64,000 nt of DNA from Lingula anatina (taxonomy: Eukaryota; Brachiopoda; Lingulata; Lingulida; Lingulidae), in contig NW_019775214.1 of the NCBI RefSeq assembly GCF_001039355.2, positions 8,095 through 72,094 on the forward strand, read 5' to 3'. The notes under the pieces were generated by a model that saw nothing but the letters and a program-made list of their open reading frames with translations, made no database searches and was not told the origin of the DNA. Each line of letters starts with the position of its first letter. Position 1 is the stretch's first letter. Shown in pieces: positions 13,239 to 26,000 of the stretch. The translations under genes and the position numbers were made by a program.

Positions 13239-13476
13239 CACATAATCAATGGTGAAATAACTAGTAATACCGTCCTCGCGTCACTTGGGTGCCTGCATTA
13301 TGGTTTTCCTGTTTTTGTTTTTTATCAAAATTAAAAATTATCAAAGTGGTCGACGACTTTAAAAATTACGAGAAAATGGATGGGTAGACGTAAGATGTCA
13401 GTGCTCGTAGTGTAAGTTAACTACAACAAAACAATATTTGTACGTCGGTCTCCTTTTTAACATAATTTAACTGAAC

Positions 13477-13482
13477 AATAAA
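13477..13482 (+). terminator. Poly(A) signal of the fucosyltransferase
   Basis: AATAAA about 240 bp after the stop codon, within an AT-rich 3' UTR. It is the first canonical hexamer downstream of the catalytic exon. Confidence 0.6.
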
Positions 13483-15441
13483 AACTGAAATTTTAAAAAC
13501 AAACATTTTCCAATTATTGAGTTATATTCACGTTGCAATTTTTCATGCTGCACATCGTCAAGTGGTCGATCGGCACGAAAACATTTTATTTTCCTTAATT
13601 ATGCCGCCTTTTAATTAACTTTTGCTTACACTCTGGTCTGTAAGAGCCCCTATCTCTTTGGATATATCTCTTTGTATACTTTGATACATTAAAATTAATT
13701 TCCTCTGATGTCCTTATGTTTTATTAAAGACCTACAGTATATGACAATCATTATTCACACCTTAATGTTACGTTTGTTAAATGAATCATACATCAAAATC
13801 TCCGCGTCAATGTGAAGGTTTTACTGGGACATATGAAGCTATACCGTTATCCTGGCGTACTTTGCCGTCTTATTCTCTTAGGAGGTTGCGGAATAAAAAT
13901 ACTTGCAATAAAGAAAAAAAAAACACGATGGACATCAAGCATCGAAATAATTCCAATGTCAAAAAGTATTTACGATTTGGTGAAACATCATACTCGCTCC
14001 CTAACCACATATTAAATGTCTAAAGGGCACCGCGCGAGAATTCATTGGGGGTCATCCATTTTTATCAGCATTTTCACAAGTCTACAAACCGTACGCAAGG
14101 GGTGGGGGGTGGGGGGGGTGGGGGGTGGGGGTGGACATTAATGCCCTCTGAACGCTTTTGGAAGAAAATAATAATTAAAATGATCTCCCCTCCCCCCCAG
14201 AGGTATGGTGGCAAAGTTAATCATTTTATGCTTTTCACCTTGTACATGTACTCTCTAAAATGGGGAGTGTCTACAAAAAGTGTACTCTTTATTGTTGTCA
14301 GTTGACTTTTTTAAATGATGATAAAAATGGATGACGATCCTTAATCTGTAAGAGCAGATGCACCTAGACGTGCTCGGCTGCTTACTTATTTACAGATAAG
14401 GTTCCTTGCAAGGTAAAAATGTCTAGTACAGGGTGGTCTCCTTATCGGTTGGGAACTGTTTCTCAAAACGGTTTACTCATCTTAATATACTCGTAAATTA
14501 CGCATCAAATTAATCTTGGTGACTACTTTGAGTAGGACTTCAAAAACACTTCATATATGAACAGGCAGGTCATCGCAGATATACGTAAAACGCGCACAGC
14601 TACAGCTGTAGTAAATTGCTTTTACGTGTCNTAATAGCCAACACACAGTGTGTTGTTCTCATACTGAAATCCATCCTCATAACACCTCCATGGAAGTCAC
14701 AAGTCCACTACATTTATAAAGCAGGTTACTGTTATTGTAAACACAAACAAAAATTCAAAGGCACACAAATTATTTTCTGGCAAGCTAGAATTTTAGATGT
14801 AAAGAAAAAAATAACACAAACCATTTATATTTAAACATTAGTAGCCATCTATACTCCACATTAACAAATGCTACATTTGACTTGCCGCTTTTACACATGG
14901 CATAGCATTGGAACATAGTTAATGAAAACAGTAGAGACCACACTTGATTTAACTTGTGGCTTATCCGTCTCCTCCAAAAGTTCAGAGTTACCATTCTTAA
15001 TCCAGCCCTTCTTTCTTCTTTTATACTAAAAAAAAATCCTGGAGATATAAAAGTGATCTTACCACAAAGCCATACAAAAAAGATACCATGTTGCACACTA
15101 AGTTTCAAAATCTAAAACTGTGACTTCTCAAAATAGTCAAAGTTTTAAAGTCAAAAAGGTCATTATCATTTGGTGAAACCTCAAACGTCACACTTTTCAG
15201 TTTAAGCTCTACACACAGACTCCCTACTCATCTCGTGATAATATGTCAGCACCAAATCTACATGACATCAAATGTCCCTGGGTGACACCCTTTTAGAGGC
15301 AGTGTTTAAAAAGAAAGATTCCTTGTTGTGGGGCAATTGATGTTACTGACAGGAATCTCCCTGAATAAATATTACAACTAAAAAGGGTCACATCAAATTT
15401 TACAATTGACCCACGCTTCTACTACTTGTATCAAGACTCGT
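13483..15441. other. Intergenic gap between convergent genes, ankyrin 3' UTR side
   Basis: No supported gene. It contains G-rich low complexity (about 14098-14132) and an ambiguous base (N at 14631). The right edge is the likely polyadenylation region of the minus-strand ankyrin gene. Confidence 0.6.
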
Positions 15442-15649
15442 TTTATTTTTTCAGACAACAAATTCTTATCTGTGTTGATCAAATCAAAGTACAATTATTA
15501 AATATTAAAATCCATTAATTGGTAATTAAACAGTGATCCAATACAAAACATCCACCTCAGTATCTTCCAAAACTGCTTTAGACAAAAATATCCTTCAATA
15601 AGCTGACATCAGATTAATATTAAATCTCGAAGAACAATCTAATTTTATT
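15442..15649 (-). terminator. Poly(A) signals of the ankyrin gene
   Basis: Two AATAAA hexamers on the minus strand, at 15644-15649 (about 90 bp after the stop) and 15442-15447 (about 290 bp after). Either could end the mRNA. Confidence 0.5.
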
Positions 15650-15736
15650 TGACATAAGTATTTGCCTGTCTATGTTGTATTTTATAAATCCACAATGGCA
15701 CAGAGAGAATATTACATATACAGGTTGTCTGCTGGG

Positions 15737-15941
15737 TTACACCGAAGTTCCGCCTTGTTCACTGCCTGGTTTTCCCTCCATGAAGTCGTCCAGGACGCGC
15801 TGCATTTCCTGTCGAAGCTCATCAGGCGCATCTTCTAAGCTGTCATCCTGGGTGACCTCTGTTGTCTCTGTCACTGTGGTTTGTTGTTGTCCATCTGACT
15901 GTTGTACTGTCTTGGAATGCACCTGCTTTTTCATGTGGACT
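15737..15941 (-). CDS. Ank: Terminal ankyrin exon
   Basis: Encodes [20 protein letters not shown], a Thr/Val/Glu stretch, then [20 protein letters not shown] and the stop at 15737-15739. The final amphipathic helix resembles the C-terminal helix of other ankyrins (inference). Acceptor attctcttgcag. A duplicated acceptor lies 63 bp upstream (see 15986-16004). Confidence 0.85.
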
Positions 15942-16211
15942 CTGCAAGAGAATACAAACAGCTAGTATAACATACTGGGTTGCACCTACTTCTTGGTGTT
16001 GACTCTGCAAGAGAATACAGATATGATACTAGATGTCAAGAAAAATATAATGCTGATCTAATTTTGTTAATAATGGAAACTCTGATGAGTTTTGCCATAA
16101 TGACTTCAAACATTAGTTTAACCAACAACTTCATATAAAAACTGAGATAAATGTGAAGAATGTCACATGACTTGGAAAGTGAGAAAATTACCATTAACCT
16201 GAAGGCAAGGG

Positions 16212-16243
<32 letters not shown>

Positions 16244-16762
16244 TAAGAAAGAACTATCCTTGGTTGGAAAATTTTACTGAGAATCAAAATCTGTCATACA
16301 TAAAGGTTCTATGCCATTTCTCAAGTTCGGTCAAAAAAAGAAATAAAAAGGTCACTTTTTCAGAAGAACCCTCTCTGTGAAATTTTGGGTACAAGAGTGA
16401 GGATCAGAATTGTATCTGTGGTACTGATAATATTCAAACAGCGGAACATGGTTTGTGTTTTTGTCCTGTGGCAACCTTTGTAGGCAAGGAGCATCCTGCG
16501 TTAGATTTTAGCTCAGTAGAACATCTTCGAAGAGGCAGACCCATGTGCGACTAGTGCTGTTTGACAGACTGTAAACTATTTCCCTGATGTTAATATTGTG
16601 TTATCATTTTATTATCATGCATCATGTCCATCTTGACTTGACCAACTCAAGTGAAATCATAAATTTGTTTTTGTTATGCTGATTATATATATATATATAT
16701 ATTTAGTGTATTCTGGAAGTTGTATAAATCCTTTGTAAGTTCTGCTCATGTTGGAATAAATG

Positions 16763-16796
<34 letters not shown>

Positions 16797-19700
16797 TTAC
16801 TTGTCTTTCTTGTATATAATATTGATCATCTTAAGTAAATATAATACTGTGGCAACTATCAATTACCCACCACCCACCCACATGAATGCTTGACTCATGC
16901 CAATCTATATGTCATATTATGATAAATATAGAGGAAGGTATTTCAATATTGAATAGGGTCTTGCCTTAGTCTTTTCATTAATGGAAATTTTTTGGTTCCC
17001 TTGATATGTTTACAAGAAAAATTTAAGACAGTAACTAAAAGTAAACTAAATATGATTGTAAGTAAGTTTTTCAGGTGGAGTCCATAAGTGAAATCTTGAA
17101 TGAACTTGGGAGTGCGCTAGTGAAAATAGAACAATTTTCTAGTTTTCTCAAACGTGAAAATTACCTTTTAATGTCCAAAACATATCATACCCAATTATAT
17201 AGTAATATCACAAAAAAAAATTATCTTTAAATATTTTGCAAGATTTAGGCCAAGTTACATATCTTTGAAACTATATCCAACTGAACAGCAGTGTGTTCCT
17301 TCAAAATTTAAGCTGACTGGTCACTTCTACTGTTACACAACTTGGACAAATACTAGCCCAAAATAAAAATTTACTGGTCCAAAGATCAAGTTGAAAGATT
17401 TGGAAATTAATGCAAAATAGCTATTAAAATTTTGACTAGTCTGAAATGACTAAAGCACTTATTTATTTTATTTTTTTACTAATTTGATGCTGAGTCTACT
17501 TTTTGATTGCTTTGGACTGGCTAACATTACACAGTGTAATGTGTGCCTGATTGTGAATATTAAATCAAATACCTGGCTTCTTGTTCTTCATCATCATCTC
17601 CACCCTCGGCTCCTGCCTCAGGTACCACTTGGTCTACAAAATAAGACAATACATAGGTGAATACTACATATAGATTTGTAAATATTATACTGGTCAATAC
17701 ATACAATAGCCACATCTATTTTAACATGATAAAGAAAATATAACATTACCAGAATTTAAAAAGTTTAGAAAAAATTTAGTGTTAATCTACTATTATAAAT
17801 CATAGAAACTCTGATTGAATTAAGCCAAACTTTCATTTACAATACTTGCTCAACTGATAATATCATATGAAAATTGAGATTAATTCTAAGCATGTTACGT
17901 AACTTACAAAGCATGAAAAAGCTTAATTTAGAATTATGAAAAGTCTTTTTTGTTAAATTGTTGGATGTCATGCTGCTATAAACCTTTCTTATAACACTGG
18001 TCAAGAATAGTAAACAAAATCAATGAATAGTAAACCAATTTTTAGATTAAGATTACTTCTTAAATATATTCCAGCTTTTATTTAAAAACAGCACTAAAAT
18101 CAAATTCTATTTCAAAGAAATACAACATAATATTGACACAAATAAATTGTTGATTATGGTGTTAATTGTTTTTTGTGTTATAAAGAGCTGGTTGTGTATA
18201 TGCAGTGCCATGGCCTGATGACATGCTGTGAGATAAAAAAAGACAAAAATGGGGTGATAGTTACACCACAAAAATTATTTTAAACTACTAAGGCACCTGG
18301 GCCCTACAGCCTCAAGATTAAGCTTAGGCTTTGTCATGATGACATATTACATATATTTTGTCATACTTGTACAGTGGAGGTATGGATTCCAGTTACTATG
18401 CAAGGAATGATAAATATGCCCTCATTTATTAGCTAAGGGGAGGTTGATAGCCATGTACATAGGCATGGTACAACAAAAGAGCTCTAATTTAAAATAAGAA
18501 ATGACTGATTTCTAATAAACAGTAACTACCGGTACACAATAAAGAACAAAAAACATTTATATACAAGCAATCAAAGAAATATCACACACAGAAGATTCCA
18601 ACGGTTTCCAAGGGCACCATCGACTAAGGAAAGATTAAAGAGAAAAGACATCAGGTTACAACACTGAATACAAACAAAGAAAGAAATGAGCAAATAAATT
18701 GAACCTTCATATTGATAACCATAATCTTCTTCTTCTCTCGTCTCCTGTCCCCGCATTGTACTGCTGTAGCCTAGACCAAGAAAATGGAACACTCATCAAC
18801 AACCAGTACCCACAAATGACATACTGTTTTATCAAATCTTTTTTTTTTTTTTAATTTATGCTAAAAATCAAATGAATAAGACAGTTCTACATAAAAAAAA
18901 TGCCTTGAAACACAGGAAATAATAAAAAATTCAGATCAACCAACCAAAAACATTTTATCCCAAATTGTTCAAAAGATTACAGAAAAGGTTTTCCAGACAA
19001 AACAGATAAACAAAGTTACAAAAAGACATTTCTGAATGAAATAATGTGCTTGCTTTGTACGGTGCAATATATAGAACCAACAGTGTCAGTTGTGAGTACT
19101 GTACCATAGTATTCAGGAATGCCTTGTCCCAAGGCCTCCATATGCTCAGTAGGGTCTATCTCCCGCATGTCATCCTCGTCAAACGAGGGATAATGATACT
19201 GATCAAAAGACACCCTTGCGCCACCTGAGGCTGAAGAAGACAGACAAAGCAACTCAAATATAAGAAAAACAAAACACGAAAATGCATGAATATAAATGCT
19301 CAAGATATTAATGCATGTCATAAACTCAAAAGTATACGAAATGATATGATATAAATATGAACAGAACTGGGAACTTTTTATACAAAGAGAATCTTTTTTT
19401 TCCCTAAACCATAATGTGAAAAATAGTAGTCTCATCACAAAGCCTGAACCATGTTTCCAACTAATGTCTGAGATTAAAAATTTAGATATCCCCTATTTTT
19501 CTTCATTCTCAACCTGTTCTTCATGTATAATGTATTAGTTGGTCTTTGCATGTCACAGGCTACCATTCTCTGAGGTTTGAGGTTGCCAAAGCTTCTAACA
19601 AACATAAGTGATTTCTTAGACAAGAACCATGTCATAACAGCCTTCATTATTTCATGTTCAAAAAGCTTAGGGTTTTCCACATAATCAATAATGAATAAAG

Positions 19701-19959
19701 CAAAACAGCACATAAACATTATGTAGAGTGAAACATGAGAAAACACATGAAGTCACATGCAGCATAATGACAGCTCTTGAAAAGCACTGAATGACAAACG
19801 ATTCTCTTATTTTTAGAGTGAATATATAAACATACAGGCTTGTACACCATGTGTAACATACAGGCTGATTTAATGTCACGCAAATGGCAAATAATGCTCA
19901 GCTAAGCCAAAACATGCCTAAAAGATACTAGCATCATAATATTTAAAATTGAAACAACC

Positions 19960-20001
<42 letters not shown>

Positions 20002-23000
20002 CGTGTAGAGAGGAAAAGAAAGAGCGCTCCTAGTTAGACACATTTCTAGAAATCTGAAATACTGATTGCAAAGGACAATACAAATACAGTCATCACATAA
20101 CAAATACAGTCATCACATAACTGCTTTCACACATCACAGGATGCAAAGAGAGACAAGTATCCACCTTGATATGTGGCTCCCTCTGGGACCTCAGTTGAGT
20201 ATGTTTCTAAAAGGGAAAGTTATGCAAATGTTACTTATTGAACATATTTGAACTGGAAAAAAATAACAGAATGATCAAGAAACTTCCTTATGTTTTCTTT
20301 TATTAAACAAACTACTCAATTCATTATAAATATTTAGTATGTAATGAATACTATTTACTATGATAACACGTCATACATGTACATGTATAAATGGGTTCAA
20401 TATAATCTAGAAGCAGTTAAAAGGCATTTAAAATTGGTAGATTCAAAAATATTCACTAGGCACAGGATCAATTCAACTTGGCAATAAACTATTCACCCCA
20501 ACTGGTTAAAGCCCTAGGATATCAATGAATGATGTTTAAAACCTAGTTTTGAATCTTTCTTGATTAGGCAAGAAGTAACAGTACAGCAAAATGCATACTT
20601 CAACAATGCTGTATCACAGACAGTATAGTATTTCATCTAAATAAGTTATTATCAGATATTAACCAGTCTACTCTACTTCACTTTCCATCAAAGGCATTAA
20701 ATAAGCATTCAAAATCTATATGTTATTACATACACAGTTGTGATTTGAATGTTTGAAAGTTAAGACTGCTAAATAACTTTGCTGTTGTCAAGTTGAAGTG
20801 ATCCTGAATAAGCTTCTACAAAATACATATCACGATTAAAAAACCTCTATGAAAAATCTACTCAATACATAAAGTATAACCACAACATTTATTAATTGGC
20901 AACATAAAGAGACAATGAAAAAGGGAAACAGCAAATCAGTAAATCAAGATAAAAACATGAAAATGGCATAAAAACATCAGTAAAAGCACACTTTTGGCAT
21001 GCAGACAAGGTAAGATGTACTATCAAATATAAACAATTTTAAGTTTAAAAAAAACCTGAAAAAATTACCATGAAAAAATAGAGACAATTAGTCCACATAG
21101 CAAAGCAGGGGGGCAATACAGAACTAAACCTGTGAACGGAAGAGCTATGTACACATGACAGTGCAGGTGCCCTGCAACGCAATGGAAACCACAAACGTAA
21201 TTAGTTCATGCACAGAGGCACACAGCTGGGTGGGGGAGCAGCGCACAATTAGTACTACCTCTGCTGCTGCTCATACTGCTGTGTGTTAGGCTGGCTGCTG
21301 ACATGCTGACAGACCTCGTGGCTACGTGGCGGTCCTGAGGGGAGGAGGGGGACTCTGCGGGAGTGGACAGGGGGTCATTAGTCGGGGAGGTGGTCTGTGA
21401 AGTGGTGGCTGTGCTTACTATTTCATCAGGATCTTCAGGAGAGGGTTCTTGTGCCTCTTTTTGTCTTTTCTCTTGTTTGTCTTTTCTCATCTCCTCCAGT
21501 TCGGCCATAGTAAAAACTTTCTTTTTGTCCTTGTATGGCTCTGCTGGTAATGGTTTTAAAGGGTCAGGCTCAAATGCACTGGCATAGTAATTGCCTTGAC
21601 TGTCATAGTCTTCTCTGTACAGTGAATCTTGACCGTAATTTCCTTCATAATCAATATAAGGGTCTCTAACATTATACGCTGAATGGGTGACTGAAGCATG
21701 GTAGCCATAACTTTGTGTTTTGTGACTTCTATATTGATATTTTTGGGTCTGGAATCTTTCATCATCAGGTGATGGGGAACCCATAGGTTCATCTTCTGGA
21801 GTCTGTGGGCTGGGAAGGTCAGGAGGGGGTTCTTGCCCCTGTAAGGAATCTGTGTCAAATGCTTCCACCTTACTGGCATCCTGCTGATCTTCAGGTTCCA
21901 GGGAGTCGGAGGACCTTTCCATCACATTTTCAGGGCCAGTTCCCAATGAATCAGCTGACCTCTGCATCAAGTCCCCCGACTCGGAAGATTTCTGCATCAT
22001 ATCTCTTATGGAGTCAAATGACTGCTCCATTAAATTTTGACTAGAAAGGGAGTCAACTGAGCGCTCCATGATATTTTCCTGGCTTGTTAAGGAATCGGTT
22101 TCATATCTTTCTATCTGTGGTGCCCTCTGAACTGATTCAATGGATTCTGTGGACATCAACATTATGGAATCTGGCGGAACCGTCTGGTCCTCATGCAAGG
22201 AATCATCCCTTCCATCAAGAGAGTCGCGGTCCACTTCAGCAGAACTTTCTAACTGACTGAAAAATTCAACATTCATAGATGCCTCCTGAATGATTTTTTC
22301 AATAGTGCGTGCACCATCATCATCACTAGCTGGACTTGGTTTTTCAGGTGAGAGTGGCTTGTCGGTGGTGGGCTTCTGTTCTGGCTTTGGACCCATCGTA
22401 TAAATGTTCATTTGTTCCTGCTCTAATCTCGACTGTTCTGACATTAATTCACCAGATTCTAGAATTGAAACAATCTTTTGTGCTTCTGCTTCCAATTCAT
22501 GATCAATTCTTGCCTCATCTTCCAGTGCTTCAAACTCATGTAAGGATGAGGAGGATGAATATTTACTGCCTCCTTCTAATGGCTTCACAATTTTGGTTTT
22601 TTCACTGTCTTGCATCAATTCTTTCTCAAGAGCCTCAAACTCATTTAGGGAAGACACAGATCCAGAAGATTCTGCACTCCCCTTGATCTTATCATTTGAA
22701 CCATGAAGTGTTATTTCCCTCTCCAGCCTCTCAAACTCAGACAAAGAAGAGGTGATAGATATGGCATCACTTTCTGTGCTTCTTGGGGTGAACTTTGGAG
22801 AGCCATGACTAGAATCTATACTGGATCTTCCCCCAGTCTTTTCAGCATGGAAAATCTGTTCCAGTGTTTCAAATTCATTAAGGGATGATGCAACAGATCC
22901 AGTATCATGTTCACCAGTTTTGCTGAAGAACTTTCCACTGTCGGCATGGCCGGGTGAAGAACTAGTTTCTGAACTCTGTCTTTCTTCTGAGGATGTCTTC

Positions 23001-26000
23001 TTCAGCTCTGGTGTTGGTTTATGAATAACTTCTTCATCAGGTGACATGTGAAATATATCCTCATCTGGTGACATAGGCACCTCTTGGTCCCTAGTGACAT
23101 CTATGGCAAAGGTAGGAACTGCAGGTCCCTGACTGCTGGTAATATCTGAATGCATTGAAGAAGACATGGAAGATACTTCTGCCATCCTTTTCTCTTGGTA
23201 GTCTTCTTCTTCTTGTTGTGTTGGGACCACAGTTGCAAAACTGTCAACACTTGAAGTATCTCCAGCATCATCTGGGCTCTTTAATTCTGGGGGTTCCTCT
23301 GCAGATTGCTCACCTACCTGACCATCTTTTGATTCTATGGTTTCTGCATCGTAAGTAGTTAGCATGGATTCTAACCAAGCTGCTCCTGCCCCAGACATGG
23401 TACCAACTGCAGCAGCTGTTTCTGAAGCCGATTCATCAGATTTTTCATCTTTTGTGTCATGTTTAGTATGCTGCTGTTCTAGCGATTCTAATTCTTGTGG
23501 TTCTAATACTGATTGTTTTTCTTCTTGACTAGGCTCCACTGCCATAATAGGCTTAGCTTCTTTTTGTTCTAATTCATCCTCTGATACTTTTGGTTCTTCA
23601 TCTATACTGGATTCCTGGGTTATCACAAAATTCACCATATCACGGAGACTCTCTTCTTCTGGTGAGTCAGTAGTTCGAGATTCATCAACTCCCATTTCTT
23701 GATCTTCATCTTCCTCAATTTCATCTCTCTCCTTCATTTCATAGTCCATTGCCAATGGTTTATGATCAGAGACTTCCATGTAACTTTCAATCTGCTCAGT
23801 GTCCTTTTCCTCTTCCTTTGGCTCTTCTCCTGCACCTTCAAATACATCTTGTTCTGGTTCGACATCCCTAAGATGCTCATCTTCTGGGGAAGAGTATCCT
23901 TCAATTTCTGTCTCCACAATCTGTTCATCCCCGTCACTGGAGTGCTGTGTAACTTTAATCTCAGGAATGTCCTCACCGTGTTCAGTCATGGGCATGACGA
24001 CTGCCACTGGTTTAACTGCAGTGCCTTCAGGAGCAGCTTCCTCATATGGTTCTTCTTGGATCTTTTGAAGACCATATACACCTTCCCTGTGCCCTTCAGA
24101 TTCATCGCTGCTCTCGGGGTCATACTCTCTGTGTACTTCAAACTGAACAAAGTTATTTGCCTCTTGTGGTGATTCTGCCTGATTTTCTTCCCGTCTGTTC
24201 TCTTCCTGTTCCTCTTCATCCATTTCTTCATCCGATGGCTCTTGGTATTCATGCTGAACCATATCTTGTGCCTCCTGTAGAACATTGCCAACAAACTGCG
24301 CAGCTGTTCTCTCCAAAAGGTGTTCATCAAAGTCCCTATCTTCTTCAGGTTCTTGGCTTTGTTCTCTATCTTCATAAGCCATATCATGGTGCAGCATATG
24401 AGCTTCTGCTAAAGCTGAACTGTGTCTCCCATCCTCCTGATCAAATTCCTCCTCTTCCTCAGGCTCTGGTGCTGTTACAGTTGGTTGTTCAAATAAGGTG
24501 CTGTCAGGTTCTGGTGACATTGGTCTATCCAAATCCTCTTCATCTACATTTTTTTCAAAATGTGAGTAATGTATGTCAGCATCTGTTTGGTCATCTACTG
24601 TTTCTACATCTGGGTAGTCCTTTGTTTCTGATTCTGGGCGGCTTTCTTGTAGATCCTGCAGTTCTGGTTCAAGTTTATCTGAACTCTCTGGTTCTGCTTC
24701 AATTTTATCATCAGGAGATATATCATCTGGGGTCCCTGTCTCTTCATACATAGCACTTTCTACCATCTGTCTTAGAGTATGACTTTCCTGTGTCTCCTCC
24801 ATCCACATGTGTTGCCTATAAACACCAGAATCTGTTTCCTCTGTAATATGAGACTCATGAGTTTGGTGAGATTCTTTGTGCTCTGTCCTTGTCATCTCTT
24901 CCATCCAAGACAGCCCTGCAACAGCAGGTTGTTCAGGTGTTACTGCCTCAACCATGACTGCTTCTTCCTCTTCATGTGATTCAGTGGGATCATACTGAAA
25001 TGTTTCTTCATCCTGTTTTGCTGCTGGCTCCTGATGGCTTTGATCCCAGGAAATTTCACTGACCAAATAATCCTTTCCATCATAGCTCAGGTCTTCATAT
25101 TTCCCAAATCCAATATCAGACTGCTCTAAATCTTCAAACAAGCCACTGGATGGCTCAAACGAAGTACTCATGGAGGGAGGTACTGAGGCCTCCTCAGATG
25201 CCGGCATTTCAAAGTCATACAGGGTGGACTGATCAGATGTCACCATGTGATCTGGAATAGGAGGCTGCAAATCCTCTCTTAAACTTTCAGTTGTCATTTC
25301 AGGTGTGGATGTCACTTGAGTTTCCTGCCCAATGACTTGTGACACTGATGTGTCTTGAATATCCTCAGTCTCTGGTTGCTCCTCTCTTTCTGTCACTTCA
25401 ACTTCTGTTTCACATTTGGTAGGGCTCTCCAAGTCAGATTGTTGTTGCTCCTCAGTCACTGGAGATGCCATTACAAAGTCATCAATATTTGCCACATATT
25501 CTACTTCTGTTGGTCCATTCATTAATTGGTCTGCTTCATCTTCCAGTTCGTCCTTCTCTTCATCTTTTTCTGTTTCTAATTTGAGCTCATCTTCTGCAAC
25601 ATCACTGATTTCTCCTGGTTCTTCTTCTGGAACTGCTGGAGCTATATATCCCATTTCTTTCAATGGACTGAGATCATGGTCACTGCTACTGGCAGAGGCT
25701 GGTTCTTCAAATGAGGGTGTTTCATCCTCAGCTGGTACTGTCTCATCTTGGAAACTAATTTCCTCTGGTGGTGGAGCAGAAGGTTCTGGGTGAGTAGTAT
25801 GATCATGTTTGTAGCGAGCAGCCTGAGCTGCCAAGGCTGCTGCTTCTACAGCTGCATCAATCTCGAAAGCATGCCCAGATGCCACAAAACTATCATAATC
25901 TTCAAATTCAGATGGAGAGAGGACTTCAAAAGGACTCCCTAAGTCCTCTTCAGCATCTTTTTCATCTGGTTCAGATAAAGGGCTTTGGAAAGGGGAGGGT

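Larger units (their letters stand above)
15942..21258 (-). other. 3' introns of the ankyrin gene
   Basis: AT-rich introns separating the five small 3' exons. Contents seen: GT/poly-G tract (16215-16242), (TA)n (16684-16701), (ATCT)n (16762-16796), (GA)n (19963-19994) and a perfect 20-bp tandem duplication (20081-20120). No other supported exon or gene, including in the 1 kb before the 6.5-kb exon. Confidence 0.6.

Noticed and set aside
23699-24172. 157-codon plus-strand open frame, Phe/Leu-rich
   Set aside because: Antisense of the acidic giant exon; Glu/Asp codons read backwards give Phe/Leu/Ser.
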